DNA of 64,000 nucleotides from Bacillota bacterium (GTDB lineage: Bacteria > Bacillota_I > Bacilli_A > ML615J-28 > CAG-698), in the NCBI GenBank assembly GCA_016280895.1, contig JAEEHM010000093.1, forward strand, positions 38,750 through 102,749, in the 5' to 3' direction. A program made the translations under genes and the position numbers. This document shows, one piece after another, positions 1 through 10,597 of this stretch. The stretch's first letter is position 1. Every line of letters begins with the position of its first letter. A model generated the notes under the pieces. The model did no database searches. It worked only from the letters and a program-made list of their open reading frames with translations, and had not been told where the DNA came from.

Positions 1-183
1 AAAATGCCAGAAGAATCTATTATCATCCTTATTTTTCATAGTATATTAAGGAAAGAAGATGTGGGATACGGATTGGATAAGTGGTATTGGGATATTGATA
101 ATTTTGAATCCTTATGTAAGTTTGCAAAGGAAAACAGTGATATTAATGTTGTGACAAATATGGAGGCTTTGAATGAAGACTAG
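1..183 (+). CDS. C-terminal end of an upstream ORF, possibly polysaccharide deacetylase-like (truncated by window edge)
   Basis: Open frame from base 1 to the TAG at 181-183 (KMPEESIIILIFHSILRKEDVGYGLDKWYWDIDNFESLCKFAKENSDINVVTNMEALNED); 'IFHS' plus the terminal layout suggests a deacetylase. Confidence 0.45.
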   Translation, partial: KMPEESIIILIFHSILRKEDVGYGLDKWYWDIDNFESLCKFAKENSDINVVTNMEALNED

Positions 184-1183
184 TTTATATTTAGTTAATC
201 AAGTTAAATATAGTGATGTTGATTATCATTTTGGCACCTTTTTTACATCGCCTGAATGGGTTTCCTTTCTTGAAAAAAATCAAAAAGCAACACCTATTGT
301 GTTAAAATTGATGGATGATAAGAAAATAGTTGGATATTTTATTTCTCTAAAAATTAAAAAAATGGGTTTTAAAATAGTTGGTAGTCCTTTTGAGGGATGG
401 CTAACGCCTGATATGGGTTTTATTAACGTAAATGATTTAGATTATTCAAAAGCGGTTTCAAGTATTGTGGATTATATCTTTCATAAGTTGAAATGTCATT
501 ATATTCAAATTTGTGACAAGCAAATTACAACAGATGTTGTTACTATTAAGCATAAAATAGAGTATACACAGCTATTAAAAATTGATATTACAAAAAGTGA
601 GGAAGAAATACTTGCGATGTTCACAAAAAATGGACGAAGAGATGTTAGAGCATCTTCTAGAAAGGGTGTTAGGGTTATTAAAGTTCCTTTTGATAAAGAG
701 TTTGTAGAAGTATATTATGATCAACTAATTGATGTTTTCGCAAAACAAGGACTTAAACCAAATTATTCATTAAGAAAACTATATGATATGGTTGATTCAT
801 TGCAAAGTAAGCAAGAATCAGTATTAGCACTAGAGGCAATCAATGAATATGGAAAAATTATTGCTACTGTTTTTTCATTTGGAGAAAATGATTGGGCATA
901 TTATGTTGGTGCAGCAAGTTATAGAGTTTACCAAGGACAATTACCTAATGAAGCGTTATTTTGGGAATTTATCAAGTTTTGGAAAAATAGAGGTATTAAA
1001 TATATTGACTTGATGGGATATAGAAAATATAAGTTGAAATATAATCCCGAAATTACTAATCAACCAAGATTGGTTTTTCAAAAGATTCCTGGATTGTATT
1101 TTGGAAAAAAGGTGGCAAATAGAATTGTCCGTTTAGTAAGGAAAATAAAGGGGCTAACGATAAGAAAAAAAGGTGAAAAATAA
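173..1183 (+). CDS. FemAB/GNAT-type acyltransferase (peptidoglycan bridge-like), capsule locus
   Basis: 336 aa; FemAB-like 'NGRRDVRASSRKGVRV' and C-terminal 'ALFWEFIKFWKNRGIKYIDLMGYRKYKLKYNPE'. Confidence 0.75.
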   Translation: MKTSLYLVNQVKYSDVDYHFGTFFTSPEWVSFLEKNQKATPIVLKLMDDKKIVGYFISLKIKKMGFKIVGSPFEGWLTPDMGFINVNDLDYSKAVSSIVDYIFHKLKCHYIQICDKQITTDVVTIKHKIEYTQLLKIDITKSEEEILAMFTKNGRRDVRASSRKGVRVIKVPFDKEFVEVYYDQLIDVFAKQGLKPNYSLRKLYDMVDSLQSKQESVLALEAINEYGKIIATVFSFGENDWAYYVGAASYRVYQGQLPNEALFWEFIKFWKNRGIKYIDLMGYRKYKLKYNPEITNQPRLVFQKIPGLYFGKKVANRIVRLVRKIKGLTIRKKGEK

Positions 1184-2454
1184 TGAGAGTTTTGATAATT
1201 AGTTATGCTCCTCTATCATTGAAAAGCAATGGAGGAAAATCATTTCTTTCTCTTTTTTCAAATTTTAAAAAAGACCAATTAGTCCAATTTTATATTAATC
1301 CAAGCCTCCCTGAAAAATGCTGGTGTGAATCATATTACCAGCAAAAAGAGAGAGATTTAATAAATATTTTTAAAAATAAAAGAAAAAAGCACTCTATAAC
1401 CCCAAAAGATGATGATTTTAATAGTAATACTTCAAAAAAAACGAAGAATCGATATTTTAAATTATTTATAAGGGATATAGTGTGGAAACTGTTTTTTAAA
1501 ATCAATGGAGAGTTTGAAATATGGGTAAAAAGATATGCTCCAGATATTATTTTCTCTGATACTGGCGATAGTTCTTTTTTATATAATCTTACAATAAAAA
1601 TATCAAAAAGATTTAATATTCCTTTTGTAGGATATTTTGGTGATGATTATTATTCATTAAAGGCAAAAAAACTTCAAGTTTTTAAGAGAATTGTATTAAA
1701 CAATCATAAGAAAGTTTTAAAAAAATTCATTTCTCTAGGTGAAAAACATATTTTTGTTAATGAATATTTTGAAACATTTTATAAAAACGAGTTCTCGATT
1801 GATGATGATAAGTTGATAACAATTTATAATGGATCAAATTTTGATTTTCAAAATAATTGCTCTCATGTCGAAGATAGAAATTCATTAATACTTAGTTATA
1901 TAGGTAATATTAGTTTAAAACGTGATGAGAATATCATTTCTCTAGGAGAAGCATTAGACTTTATAAACAATAATTTGCACACAAATCATAAATTATTAGT
2001 CTACACTAGAATAAATGATGATTTTATATTAAGATGTAAAAAAGTGAATTCAATTAAGTTCATGGGAGCTATACCTGGAAAAGAAGTGAAAAGTGCTATA
2101 GAAAATAGTGATATATTAATTCACACTGAAAGTTTTAATAAAAATGAAATAGAGATGACTAAGTATTCGTTTTCTACAAAAATTGCAGATTCATTATCGA
2201 GTGGTAAATGCTTATTAGCATATGGTCCCCCAAATATTGCATCAATGGATTATTTGATAAATAATAACTGTGCTTTTTGTATTGTCGATAAACAAAACTT
2301 GCTAAAAGGATTAAAAGAATTGCTAACGAATTGTGAATTAAGAAAAATGTATGGAGAGATTGGAAAAAAAGTTGCTTATGATAATCACAATTCACAAAAG
2401 AATAGTGACAATATAAAAACTATTCTTGAAAGGATTATCAATAAAAGGAGTTAA
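1183..2454 (+). CDS. glycosyltransferase family protein
   Basis: 423 aa; GT-B-like C-terminal half (IGNISLKRDENI..., TKIADSLSSGKCLLAYGP); overlaps the upstream stop. Confidence 0.65.
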   Translation: MRVLIISYAPLSLKSNGGKSFLSLFSNFKKDQLVQFYINPSLPEKCWCESYYQQKERDLINIFKNKRKKHSITPKDDDFNSNTSKKTKNRYFKLFIRDIVWKLFFKINGEFEIWVKRYAPDIIFSDTGDSSFLYNLTIKISKRFNIPFVGYFGDDYYSLKAKKLQVFKRIVLNNHKKVLKKFISLGEKHIFVNEYFETFYKNEFSIDDDKLITIYNGSNFDFQNNCSHVEDRNSLILSYIGNISLKRDENIISLGEALDFINNNLHTNHKLLVYTRINDDFILRCKKVNSIKFMGAIPGKEVKSAIENSDILIHTESFNKNEIEMTKYSFSTKIADSLSSGKCLLAYGPPNIASMDYLINNNCAFCIVDKQNLLKGLKELLTNCELRKMYGEIGKKVAYDNHNSQKNSDNIKTILERIINKRS

Positions 2455-2456
2455 GA

Positions 2457-3671
2457 ATGAAAGTATTACAAATAAATAGTGATTTTAGGTTTGGAAGTAC
2501 GGGAAAAATAACAGGAAGTTTACATGATTCTTTACTACAAAAAGGTATTGATTCATATGTATGCTATGGGAGACCCAATGAAGATATTGAACCTAATACA
2601 TATTCTACTATAAGTTCTTTTGGCTCAAAATTTCAACACCTTCTTTGTAACATATTTGGTGACCCTTATGCTTTTTGTTATCTCTCAACTTCTCGTGTGA
2701 AAAAATACATTAGGCAAATATCCCCAGATATAATACATATTCAATGTATCAATGGTTATTTTGTTAATATTTATCAACTAATCAAGTGGTTGGCCACTAA
2801 TAATTATAAAGTTGTTATTACGTTGCATGCAGAGTTTATGTATACTGGTGGTTGCGATCATTCATACGAGTGTGAAAAATGGAAAGGTAATTGCGAAAAA
2901 TGCGCTCAGAAATGTAAAAAATCCCCTTTGCGTAATTTAAAATCATGGAAAATCCATTCAAAACTGATGAATAGTTTTTCGCTTTTTCATACAGAGAATG
3001 TGCGAATTGTTTCTGTGTCAAAGTGGTTGATGCTAAGGGCAAAAGAGTCTTCAATTATGAAGAGATTTTCACACGCTTATGTGTTAAATGGTATTGATTC
3101 GTTTATTTTTACTAAACGTGAAAATAGATTAACTTGTATACCTTTTTCAGATAATTATCTGCTATTTGTTACTGCTATGTTCAATGATAATTGTTATGAT
3201 AATAAAGGTGGAAAATACATAATTAGTATTGCAAAAAAATTATTGGATGAAAAGAGTGATTTAAAAATAGTTGTTGTAGCATCATATTTCAATATAAAGG
3301 AAAAGTTGCCAAATAATGTTGTATTTTTGGGGAGGATAAAAGACCAAATGTCATTATCTCAATTATATACAAATGCATCAATTACACTTATAACAAGTAA
3401 AAGAGAAACTTATGGGATGACCGTTTCAGAAAGTTTAATGTGTGGAACGCCAGTTGTTGGGTTCAAAGCAGGAGCACCTGAAAGCTTTGCATTAAAAGAT
3501 TATAGTTGCTTTGTAGATTATGGAGATATTGATGCTTTATATGATGCAATAAAACTATTTTTAAATAAAAAAATAAATAAAGATGAATTATCAAAAATAG
3601 CTATATCAAACTATTCAATGGAAAAAATGGTAGTAGATTATGTTAACATTTATAAAGAATTAGGTGATTAA
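2457..3671 (+). CDS. GT4-type glycosyltransferase
   Basis: 404 aa; 'TSKRETYGMTVSESLMCGTPVVGFKAGAPESF' GT4 motif. Confidence 0.85.
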   Translation: MKVLQINSDFRFGSTGKITGSLHDSLLQKGIDSYVCYGRPNEDIEPNTYSTISSFGSKFQHLLCNIFGDPYAFCYLSTSRVKKYIRQISPDIIHIQCINGYFVNIYQLIKWLATNNYKVVITLHAEFMYTGGCDHSYECEKWKGNCEKCAQKCKKSPLRNLKSWKIHSKLMNSFSLFHTENVRIVSVSKWLMLRAKESSIMKRFSHAYVLNGIDSFIFTKRENRLTCIPFSDNYLLFVTAMFNDNCYDNKGGKYIISIAKKLLDEKSDLKIVVVASYFNIKEKLPNNVVFLGRIKDQMSLSQLYTNASITLITSKRETYGMTVSESLMCGTPVVGFKAGAPESFALKDYSCFVDYGDIDALYDAIKLFLNKKINKDELSKIAISNYSMEKMVVDYVNIYKELGD

Positions 3672-4743
3672 TATGTTTCATATAATATTCTTAGTTTTAT
3701 TATTACTAGTTTATTCTTTCTTCCATTTTAGAGAAAAGCCAAATAGAAAAATGGAAGTGGTAGCTATGTCACTAGTTATATTTCTTTTTGGAGCTTTAAG
3801 AGGAAAAAATGTTGGAATAGATGTGCATACATATTTTGACTATTATGAGCAATGTGTAAGCATACCATTGGCTACTTTTTTTCAAAAATCAACTATTAAT
3901 ACATTTTATCAAAGAGATACTGGATTTTACATATTATTAAAATTGTTGACATATGTATCCAGTAATCCACAATTAATGTTAGTTGTAATATCGGCATGGT
4001 TTTCTTTTGCGTTTGCTTATTTTGTTTATAATCAAAAAGGAAATACTTTTATTATTTTTATAATGTTTATTACTTTTAGAATATATGCTTTCACATTAAC
4101 AGGGCTAAGAGAAACAGTAGCCCTAGGCTTTATTTTGTTCGCTATTTGTCAACTTCAAAAGCAAAAGATATTTAAATCGCTGCTACTCACAATTATGGCT
4201 TCTTTTTTTCACTTATCATCAATTGTATTTGTTTTGGCCATTATTTTAAGTTTTATTAAGAATTATAAGATTGTTTGTATTCTTATAATGGGGATGACCA
4301 TTATTAATTTATTGACACAAAATCAATTAATTTACTATTTTTCTAAGGTGTTGTTGAATGGCCGTTACTCCCAATATGGTGAAAAAGCAGTTGGTCAAGC
4401 GATATCTTTTTCTTCTACATTCATAATATTTATAGTCTTTTATCTTTTTGTCCTGCTTAATAATAGAAAAATTAAGGAGAGTAATGAAATTATTAATGTG
4501 GACTTCAACACTATATCTTTAGGTATGGCCTTTCTTATTACTGGATTATCCGTAGACAATATTTTTAGACTGGGTTATTATTTTATCTTTTTATTATTTC
4601 CTTTATTTGATGTATCTATTAATTATTTTGCTAATAAAAAAACAGCAATTATTGTGAAAGTTATTATTTGTTTGTTACTAGCTACACAGTATATAATTCT
4701 CGGGCCAGGTGCTGGCGTAACAGACTATAATTTCTTTTGGTAA
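3664..4743 (+). CDS. EpsG-family polysaccharide polymerase-like membrane protein
   Basis: 359 aa polytopic; 'ALRGKNVGIDVHTYFDYYEQC' is typical of EpsG proteins. Confidence 0.75.
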   Translation: MINMFHIIFLVLLLLVYSFFHFREKPNRKMEVVAMSLVIFLFGALRGKNVGIDVHTYFDYYEQCVSIPLATFFQKSTINTFYQRDTGFYILLKLLTYVSSNPQLMLVVISAWFSFAFAYFVYNQKGNTFIIFIMFITFRIYAFTLTGLRETVALGFILFAICQLQKQKIFKSLLLTIMASFFHLSSIVFVLAIILSFIKNYKIVCILIMGMTIINLLTQNQLIYYFSKVLLNGRYSQYGEKAVGQAISFSSTFIIFIVFYLFVLLNNRKIKESNEIINVDFNTISLGMAFLITGLSVDNIFRLGYYFIFLLFPLFDVSINYFANKKTAIIVKVIICLLLATQYIILGPGAGVTDYNFFW

Positions 4744-4785
4744 CTAGGCTTTGGCCCTTTTTATTAATAACGAAGGAGAGAATGT

Positions 4786-5913
4786 ATGAAAAAATGTCTG
4801 TTAATATCATATTTTTATAGTGACAATTTAGGAGATATTTGTATTAGTAACAAAATTGAAAGCGAAGTAAAAAAATATTTTGAAATAACAAAGTATCATA
4901 TAAATGGAAATATAAATATAGAAAAAAGGAAAAAAAATGCTCATAAAAAAAATAAAATAATTACCATAATGAGAAAAATCAAACTTGGTTTTTTATATGA
5001 TTTTTACTCAAAAATTAAAATCAAATCAAGAGTAAACTATGAACTGTCAAAGATGTCTTTCGACTGTGCGATTTTTGGTGGAGGAAATTTATTATTTGAA
5101 ACAACATATAATTCAAAATATATTAAAAATATAGAAAATATTTGTAATTTTTTAAGAAAACATAATATTCCATATATTTTCTCATCTATAGGTGCTGGTC
5201 CTTTTTTTAATAAGGCCCAAAAAGCGCGTGCAATTAGACTAGTTTCAAATAGTTTTTATTCTTCTTTTAGAGATGAAGCTTCTTATAGATTATTATACGA
5301 CGATAGTAACAAAGAAAAAATGTATATTACATCTGATCCAGTTTTAAGTTGCAATATAACTACTAATAGGGTAAAAAAAACAAATTATATTTTAATTAAT
5401 ATTATAAATATTGATTTATTTTTTAATAATTATGATAAGGAAAAAATGGTTAAAAAATTAATAGACATAATAAAACAAATTAGCGTGAGCAGATGTAAAA
5501 AAATATGTATTTTTTCATCTGATAAAGCAGATTATCCACTATTAAATGTTATTTACATGTGCTTAAATAAGGATGGTATAGATGTGGAACTTGAATTTAT
5601 AGAGACAGTTCAGGATTTATTTGACTTAATTTCAGGTGCAGATTTTATTATTGCTTCAAGGATGCATTCTTTAATTATTTCATATTTGTTAAATAAAGAG
5701 TTTCTATCATTGTCTTGGTCTGAAAAAGTAAATTCATTTATGAATATAATAGAAATGAATGAAAGAAATATTAAATATGAAGATGTATCTTTTGATGATA
5801 TAGATTCCTTAATGGATAAAAAGATAGTTTATAATAAAAAACAAATAGAAAAATTACGAAAACTATATAAAGAGGAAGTCGAAAGAATTGAATCATTCGA
5901 AAGAAACATATGA
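4786..5913 (+). CDS. polysaccharide pyruvyl transferase family protein
   Basis: 375 aa; 'GGGNLLFE', 'SSIGAGPF', 'ASRMHSLIISYLLNKEFLSLSWSEKV'. Confidence 0.8.
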   Translation: MKKCLLISYFYSDNLGDICISNKIESEVKKYFEITKYHINGNINIEKRKKNAHKKNKIITIMRKIKLGFLYDFYSKIKIKSRVNYELSKMSFDCAIFGGGNLLFETTYNSKYIKNIENICNFLRKHNIPYIFSSIGAGPFFNKAQKARAIRLVSNSFYSSFRDEASYRLLYDDSNKEKMYITSDPVLSCNITTNRVKKTNYILINIINIDLFFNNYDKEKMVKKLIDIIKQISVSRCKKICIFSSDKADYPLLNVIYMCLNKDGIDVELEFIETVQDLFDLISGADFIIASRMHSLIISYLLNKEFLSLSWSEKVNSFMNIIEMNERNIKYEDVSFDDIDSLMDKKIVYNKKQIEKLRKLYKEEVERIESFERNI

Positions 5914-5934
5914 TTATTATAATTGGAGATAAAA

Positions 5935-7479
5935 ATGAGAATTAAAAGTGATATTCAAATCAAAGTTGGAGCTATACTATCATATGTTCAAATGGGAATT
6001 AGTATTTTAGTGACGCTATTATATACTCCTTTAATGATTAATGTTTTAGGTAAAAGTGAATATGGTTTATATAATACTGTTGCATCAACAATATCTTTGC
6101 TTTCCATTTTAAATCTAGGGTTTAACAGTAGTTATATTAAGTTTTATTCACTTTATAAAAAAAATGATGAACTTGAGAAAATAAAGAAATTAAATGGATT
6201 GTTTCTTGTTATCTTTATTATTATTGGTATTATTGCATTCGTATGTGGATTTTTTATAACATTTAACTTAGATTTGGTATTTAAAGACGGACTAAGCGTA
6301 GAAGAGTATCTACTGGCAAAAAAACTAATGATAATATTGACAATAAACCTAACCATATCCTTTCCAATGAGTGTTTTTAGTAATATCATTTCTGCACATG
6401 AAAGATTTGTGGTTTTAAAGAGTATATCGATATTAAAAACTGTTGCCACCCCAATTTTATCAGTACCACTTTTATTACTGGGATACGGGTCATATGGAAT
6501 TGTTTTGGTGACTCTAATTATTTCTTTGCTTACGGACATTATATATGTTTTATATTGTTTAATTAAATTGAAAATAAGATTTATTTTTAAACAATATGAT
6601 AAGAATATAATTAAAGAATTAGTTGTATTTACTAGCTTTATTGCAATTAATTTATTAGTTGACCAAATTAACTGGAATGTTGATAAGATAATATTAGGAA
6701 GATATAGGGGAACAGATGCAGTGGCTATTTATTCTGTGGGATATACATTGTTTACATTTTTTCAATTGTTTACAGGCTCTATGTCTTCATTATTTACGCC
6801 AAAAGTGCATAGAATCGTTAACGAGACAAGTGGTAAAGAACAAAAAATACTATTAACTGATTTGTTTACAAAAGTTGCGAGAGTGCAATTTTTAATTGCA
6901 GGATTAATAATTACTGGTCTGATTTTTTTTGGGATGAATTTCATATGTGATTATTGGGCGGGAAGTGATTATTATGAATCCTATTATGTTATGTTATTAT
7001 TATGTATACCAGCGATTATTCCGATGACACAGAATATAGGTATTGAAATTCAAAGAGCTCAAAATAGACACAAATTTAGAAGTGTTGCATATTTAATAAT
7101 GGCAGTTTTAAACGTTGTTCTGTCAATTAATTTATGTAAAAAATATGGTCCTATAGGCTCTGCAATAGGAACTGCAATTTCGTTATTAATTGGGCCAGGG
7201 CTTATTATTAATATTTACTATCAAAAGCGATGTAATATTAGTATTATTTCTTATTGGAATAATATTTTTCGATTGTGTTTAGGTTTAATAATCCCTTGTA
7301 TTGTTGGCTTTTTTATATATAAATATTCAGACTTAAGTAATATATGGACATTTATTATTTGTATCTTTGTTTATTCAATTACATATTGTTTGTCAATGTG
7401 GTTTATTGCTATGAACGAATATGAAAAAAAATTAGTTAAAACTCCAATTTACAGGCTTTTTAATAAGAATAATAACTGA
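5935..7479 (+). CDS. oligosaccharide flippase (Wzx/MATE-like)
   Basis: Polytopic; 'TPLMINVLGKSEYGLYNTVASTISLLSILNLGFNSSYIKFY'. Confidence 0.85.
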   Translation: MRIKSDIQIKVGAILSYVQMGISILVTLLYTPLMINVLGKSEYGLYNTVASTISLLSILNLGFNSSYIKFYSLYKKNDELEKIKKLNGLFLVIFIIIGIIAFVCGFFITFNLDLVFKDGLSVEEYLLAKKLMIILTINLTISFPMSVFSNIISAHERFVVLKSISILKTVATPILSVPLLLLGYGSYGIVLVTLIISLLTDIIYVLYCLIKLKIRFIFKQYDKNIIKELVVFTSFIAINLLVDQINWNVDKIILGRYRGTDAVAIYSVGYTLFTFFQLFTGSMSSLFTPKVHRIVNETSGKEQKILLTDLFTKVARVQFLIAGLIITGLIFFGMNFICDYWAGSDYYESYYVMLLLCIPAIIPMTQNIGIEIQRAQNRHKFRSVAYLIMAVLNVVLSINLCKKYGPIGSAIGTAISLLIGPGLIINIYYQKRCNISIISYWNNIFRLCLGLIIPCIVGFFIYKYSDLSNIWTFIICIFVYSITYCLSMWFIAMNEYEKKLVKTPIYRLFNKNNN

Positions 7480-7517
7480 TTATCTTTTTAAATTATTTAT
7501 GAAAATGAGGTAAATGT

Positions 7518-8558
7518 ATGTCAATTTTTAAAAATAAAGTTTTAATGATTACAGGTGGTACTGGATCTTTTGGCAATGCAGTATTAAATAGATTTTTGCC
7601 ATCTGATATTGCTGAAATACGAATTTTTTCTCGAGATGAAAAGAAACAAGATGATATGAGACATGAATATCAAGCTAAATATCCTGAATATGCTAATAAG
7701 ATTAAATTCTATATTGGCGATGTTAGAAATTTAGAATCATGTAGAAGTGCTATGTATGGAGTAGACTATATATTCCATGCGGCTGCTTTAAAACAAGTGC
7801 CATCTTGTGAATTTTTCCCAATGGAAGCTGTAAAAACAAATGTTATTGGTACAGATAATGTATTAACTGCCGCAATTGAAGCAGGTGTTAAATGTGTTAT
7901 TTGTTTATCTACTGATAAAGCAGCATATCCAATTAATGCTATGGGTATCACAAAAGCAATTGAAGAAAAGATTGCTGTTGCTAAATCTAGAAATAGCGGT
8001 AATACTAGAATTTGTTGCACAAGATATGGAAATGTAATGTGCTCACGTGGTTCTGTTATTCCACTATGGATTGATCAAATTAAACAAGGTTTACCTATTA
8101 CTATTACAGAACCTTCAATGACAAGATTTATTATGTCACTTGATGAAGCTGTTGATCTTGTATTATTCGCATTTGAGCATGGTGAAAATGGAGATATCTT
8201 AGTTCAAAAAGCTCCAGCTTGTACTATAAAGACACAAGCAGAAGCTGTATGTGAATTATTTGGTGGCAAGAAAGAAGATATTAGAGTAATCGGTATTAGA
8301 CATGGTGAAAAATTATATGAAACATTACTTACAAATGAGGAATGTGCTAAAGCCGTAGATATGGGTAATTTCTTTAGAGTTCCTGCTGATAATCGTGGAT
8401 TAAATTATGATAAGTATTTTACAGAAGGTAATGTTGAAAGAAACACATTGACTGAGTTTAATTCTAATAACACAAAGAGATTGAATCTTAAAGAAACAAA
8501 AGAAAAAATTGCTTCACTTGAATATATTCAAGAAGAACTTAAAAAGATGGAGAAATAG
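7518..8558 (+). CDS. capE: UDP-GlcNAc 4,6-dehydratase/5-epimerase, CapE/FnlA-like
   Basis: 346 aa; GGTGSFG Rossmann motif, 'LSTDKAAYPINAMG', followed by CapF- and CapG-like genes. Confidence 0.85.
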   Translation: MSIFKNKVLMITGGTGSFGNAVLNRFLPSDIAEIRIFSRDEKKQDDMRHEYQAKYPEYANKIKFYIGDVRNLESCRSAMYGVDYIFHAAALKQVPSCEFFPMEAVKTNVIGTDNVLTAAIEAGVKCVICLSTDKAAYPINAMGITKAIEEKIAVAKSRNSGNTRICCTRYGNVMCSRGSVIPLWIDQIKQGLPITITEPSMTRFIMSLDEAVDLVLFAFEHGENGDILVQKAPACTIKTQAEAVCELFGGKKEDIRVIGIRHGEKLYETLLTNEECAKAVDMGNFFRVPADNRGLNYDKYFTEGNVERNTLTEFNSNNTKRLNLKETKEKIASLEYIQEELKKMEK

Positions 8559-8559
8559 G

Positions 8560-9414
8560 ATGAGATTTTTAATTTGCGGATGCAATGGAATGGCTGGACA
8601 TACTATATCTTTGTATTTAAAAGAGCAAGGACATTATGTGTTTGGCTTTGATAGAAATAAATCTAATTTAATAGATTCGGTTGCTGGTGATGCATGTGAT
8701 AAAGAATTTGTTAAAAACTTAGTATTATCAGGAAATTATGATACAGTAATAAATTGTATTGGAATATTAAACCAAGCAGCAGAAGATAATAAAGCACTTG
8801 CAACATATCTTAATTCATATTTTCCTCATTTTTTAGCTGATATTACTAAAGACACTAACATACAAGTAATTCATATGTCTACTGACTGTGTATTTAGTGG
8901 TAAAAGAGGAGAATATACAGAGAATGATTTTCAAGATGGAACTACTTTCTATGATAGAAGTAAGGCCCTTGGAGAATTAAATGATAATAAGAATATCACA
9001 TTAAGAAATTCTATTGTCGGACCTGATATTAATCCAAAAGGAATCGGATTATTAAATTGGTTTATGCAACAAAAAGAAGAAATTAATGGATATACAAAAG
9101 CAATGTGGACAGGACAAACTACATTACAACTTGCTAAAACTATGGAATATGCAGCGATTCATAGATCAAGTGGATTAGTAAATGCTGTACCTGACCATTC
9201 TATTTCTAAATGTGATTTATGTGGATTATTTAATAAATATCTAAGAAATAATAAAATAATCATTCATCCAGTAGATGGAATTAATGCAGATAAGAGTTTA
9301 AAAAGAACAAATTTTAAATTTGATTATTTAATTCCTGATTATGAAACACAAATAAAAGAATTATCAGAATGGATATATAAACATAAAGAATTATATCCTC
9401 ATTATAATTTATAA
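8560..9414 (+). CDS. CapF/FnlB-like SDR reductase (RmlD-like)
   Basis: Start re-assigned to ATG 8560, since the ORF-track start overlaps capE; 'CGCNGMAGHTISLYLKEQGH', 'STDCVFSG', 'YDRSKALGE'. Confidence 0.8.
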   Translation: MRFLICGCNGMAGHTISLYLKEQGHYVFGFDRNKSNLIDSVAGDACDKEFVKNLVLSGNYDTVINCIGILNQAAEDNKALATYLNSYFPHFLADITKDTNIQVIHMSTDCVFSGKRGEYTENDFQDGTTFYDRSKALGELNDNKNITLRNSIVGPDINPKGIGLLNWFMQQKEEINGYTKAMWTGQTTLQLAKTMEYAAIHRSSGLVNAVPDHSISKCDLCGLFNKYLRNNKIIIHPVDGINADKSLKRTNFKFDYLIPDYETQIKELSEWIYKHKELYPHYNL

Positions 9415-9427
9415 AAGGAGATTTTCC

Positions 9428-10552
9428 ATGAGTAAATTAAAATTAATGACAATTGTGGGTACTAGACCAGAAATCATTAAAATGTCAGCAATTATTAAAA
9501 AATGTGACAAATACTTTGATCATGTTTTAGTTCATACTGGCCAAAACTATGATTATCAATTAAATCAAGTTTTCTTTAATGATTTAGGTTTGAGAGAACC
9601 AGATTATTATCTAGGCGTTGTTGGAAATGATTTAGGAGAAACAATGGGAAATGTTATTGCTAAATCATATAAATTAATGAGTGAAGTAAAACCAGATGCT
9701 ATAATTGTATTAGGTGATACTAATTCTTGTTTATGTGTACTTGCTGCTAAGAGATTACATATACCAGTTTTTCATATGGAAGCTGGTAACAGATGCAAAG
9801 ATGAAAATTTACCAGAAGAAGTAATAAGAAGAATTGTAGATGTAACATCAGATGTCAATTTATGTTATTCTGAACATGCAAGAAGATATATTTTAGATAG
9901 TGGTGTTAAACCAGAATACACATTTGTTGTTGGATCTCCAATGACTGAAGTATTAAATGGATGTATTGATAAAGTTAATAATTCTAAAATATTAGAAGAA
10001 CTAGGATTAAAGAAGAATGGATATATTTTGCTTTCTGCTCATAGAGAAGAAAATATTGATAATGAAGCTAATTTCTTTAGCTTAATGAATGCTGTAAATG
10101 CAATGGCAGAAAAATATGATATGCCAATTCTTTATAGTTGTCACCCGCGTTCTAAAAAATATATTGAAGCAAGGGGATTTAAATTTGATAAGAGAGTAAT
10201 ACAACATCAACCACTAGGTTTCTTTGATTACAATAAACTTCAACAAAATGCTTTTTGTGTAGTTTCTGATAGTGGAACTATACCTGAAGAAGGTTCATAT
10301 TTTAAATTTCCCGCAGTATCAGTAAGAACATCTACTGAAAGACCAGAAGCTATGGACAAAGGAGTGTTTGTGATAGGATCAATATCTACTGAAAAAGTAT
10401 TACAAGCAGTAGACTTAGCAGTAGAAATGCATAAGAATGGTGATGATGGATTAACTGTACCAGCATATGCTGATGAAAATGTATCAACAAAAGTTATTAA
10501 GATTATTCAAAGTTATACTGGAATCATCAATAAGATGGTTTGGAAAAAATGA
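9428..10552 (+). CDS. UDP-N-acetylglucosamine 2-epimerase, CapG/FnlC-like
   Basis: 374 aa; 'VGTRPEIIKM', 'HTGQNYDYQLNQVFF', 'SAHREENID', 'SDSGTIPEEGSYF'. Confidence 0.9.
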   Translation: MSKLKLMTIVGTRPEIIKMSAIIKKCDKYFDHVLVHTGQNYDYQLNQVFFNDLGLREPDYYLGVVGNDLGETMGNVIAKSYKLMSEVKPDAIIVLGDTNSCLCVLAAKRLHIPVFHMEAGNRCKDENLPEEVIRRIVDVTSDVNLCYSEHARRYILDSGVKPEYTFVVGSPMTEVLNGCIDKVNNSKILEELGLKKNGYILLSAHREENIDNEANFFSLMNAVNAMAEKYDMPILYSCHPRSKKYIEARGFKFDKRVIQHQPLGFFDYNKLQQNAFCVVSDSGTIPEEGSYFKFPAVSVRTSTERPEAMDKGVFVIGSISTEKVLQAVDLAVEMHKNGDDGLTVPAYADENVSTKVIKIIQSYTGIINKMVWKK

Positions 10553-10597
10553 AAGAATTAAAAAAGGTTGTAAGTTTAAGCAAAAGAGGAAGGGAAA

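Noticed and set aside
6153-6539. 128-aa minus-strand ORF inside wzx
   Set aside because: Antisense to a clear flippase CDS; low-complexity composition typical of a spurious shadow ORF in AT-rich DNA. The same reasoning applies to most minus-strand ORFs inside confident genes (e.g. 7766-8020, 16080-16355, 30704-30889, 31031-31303, 62029-62484).
9428-10552. Considered as the source of the wecB tail at 13716-14063
   Set aside because: Its C-terminus (…IIQSYTGIINKMVWKK) is of a different subfamily; the tail matches the 27408-28526 gene instead.
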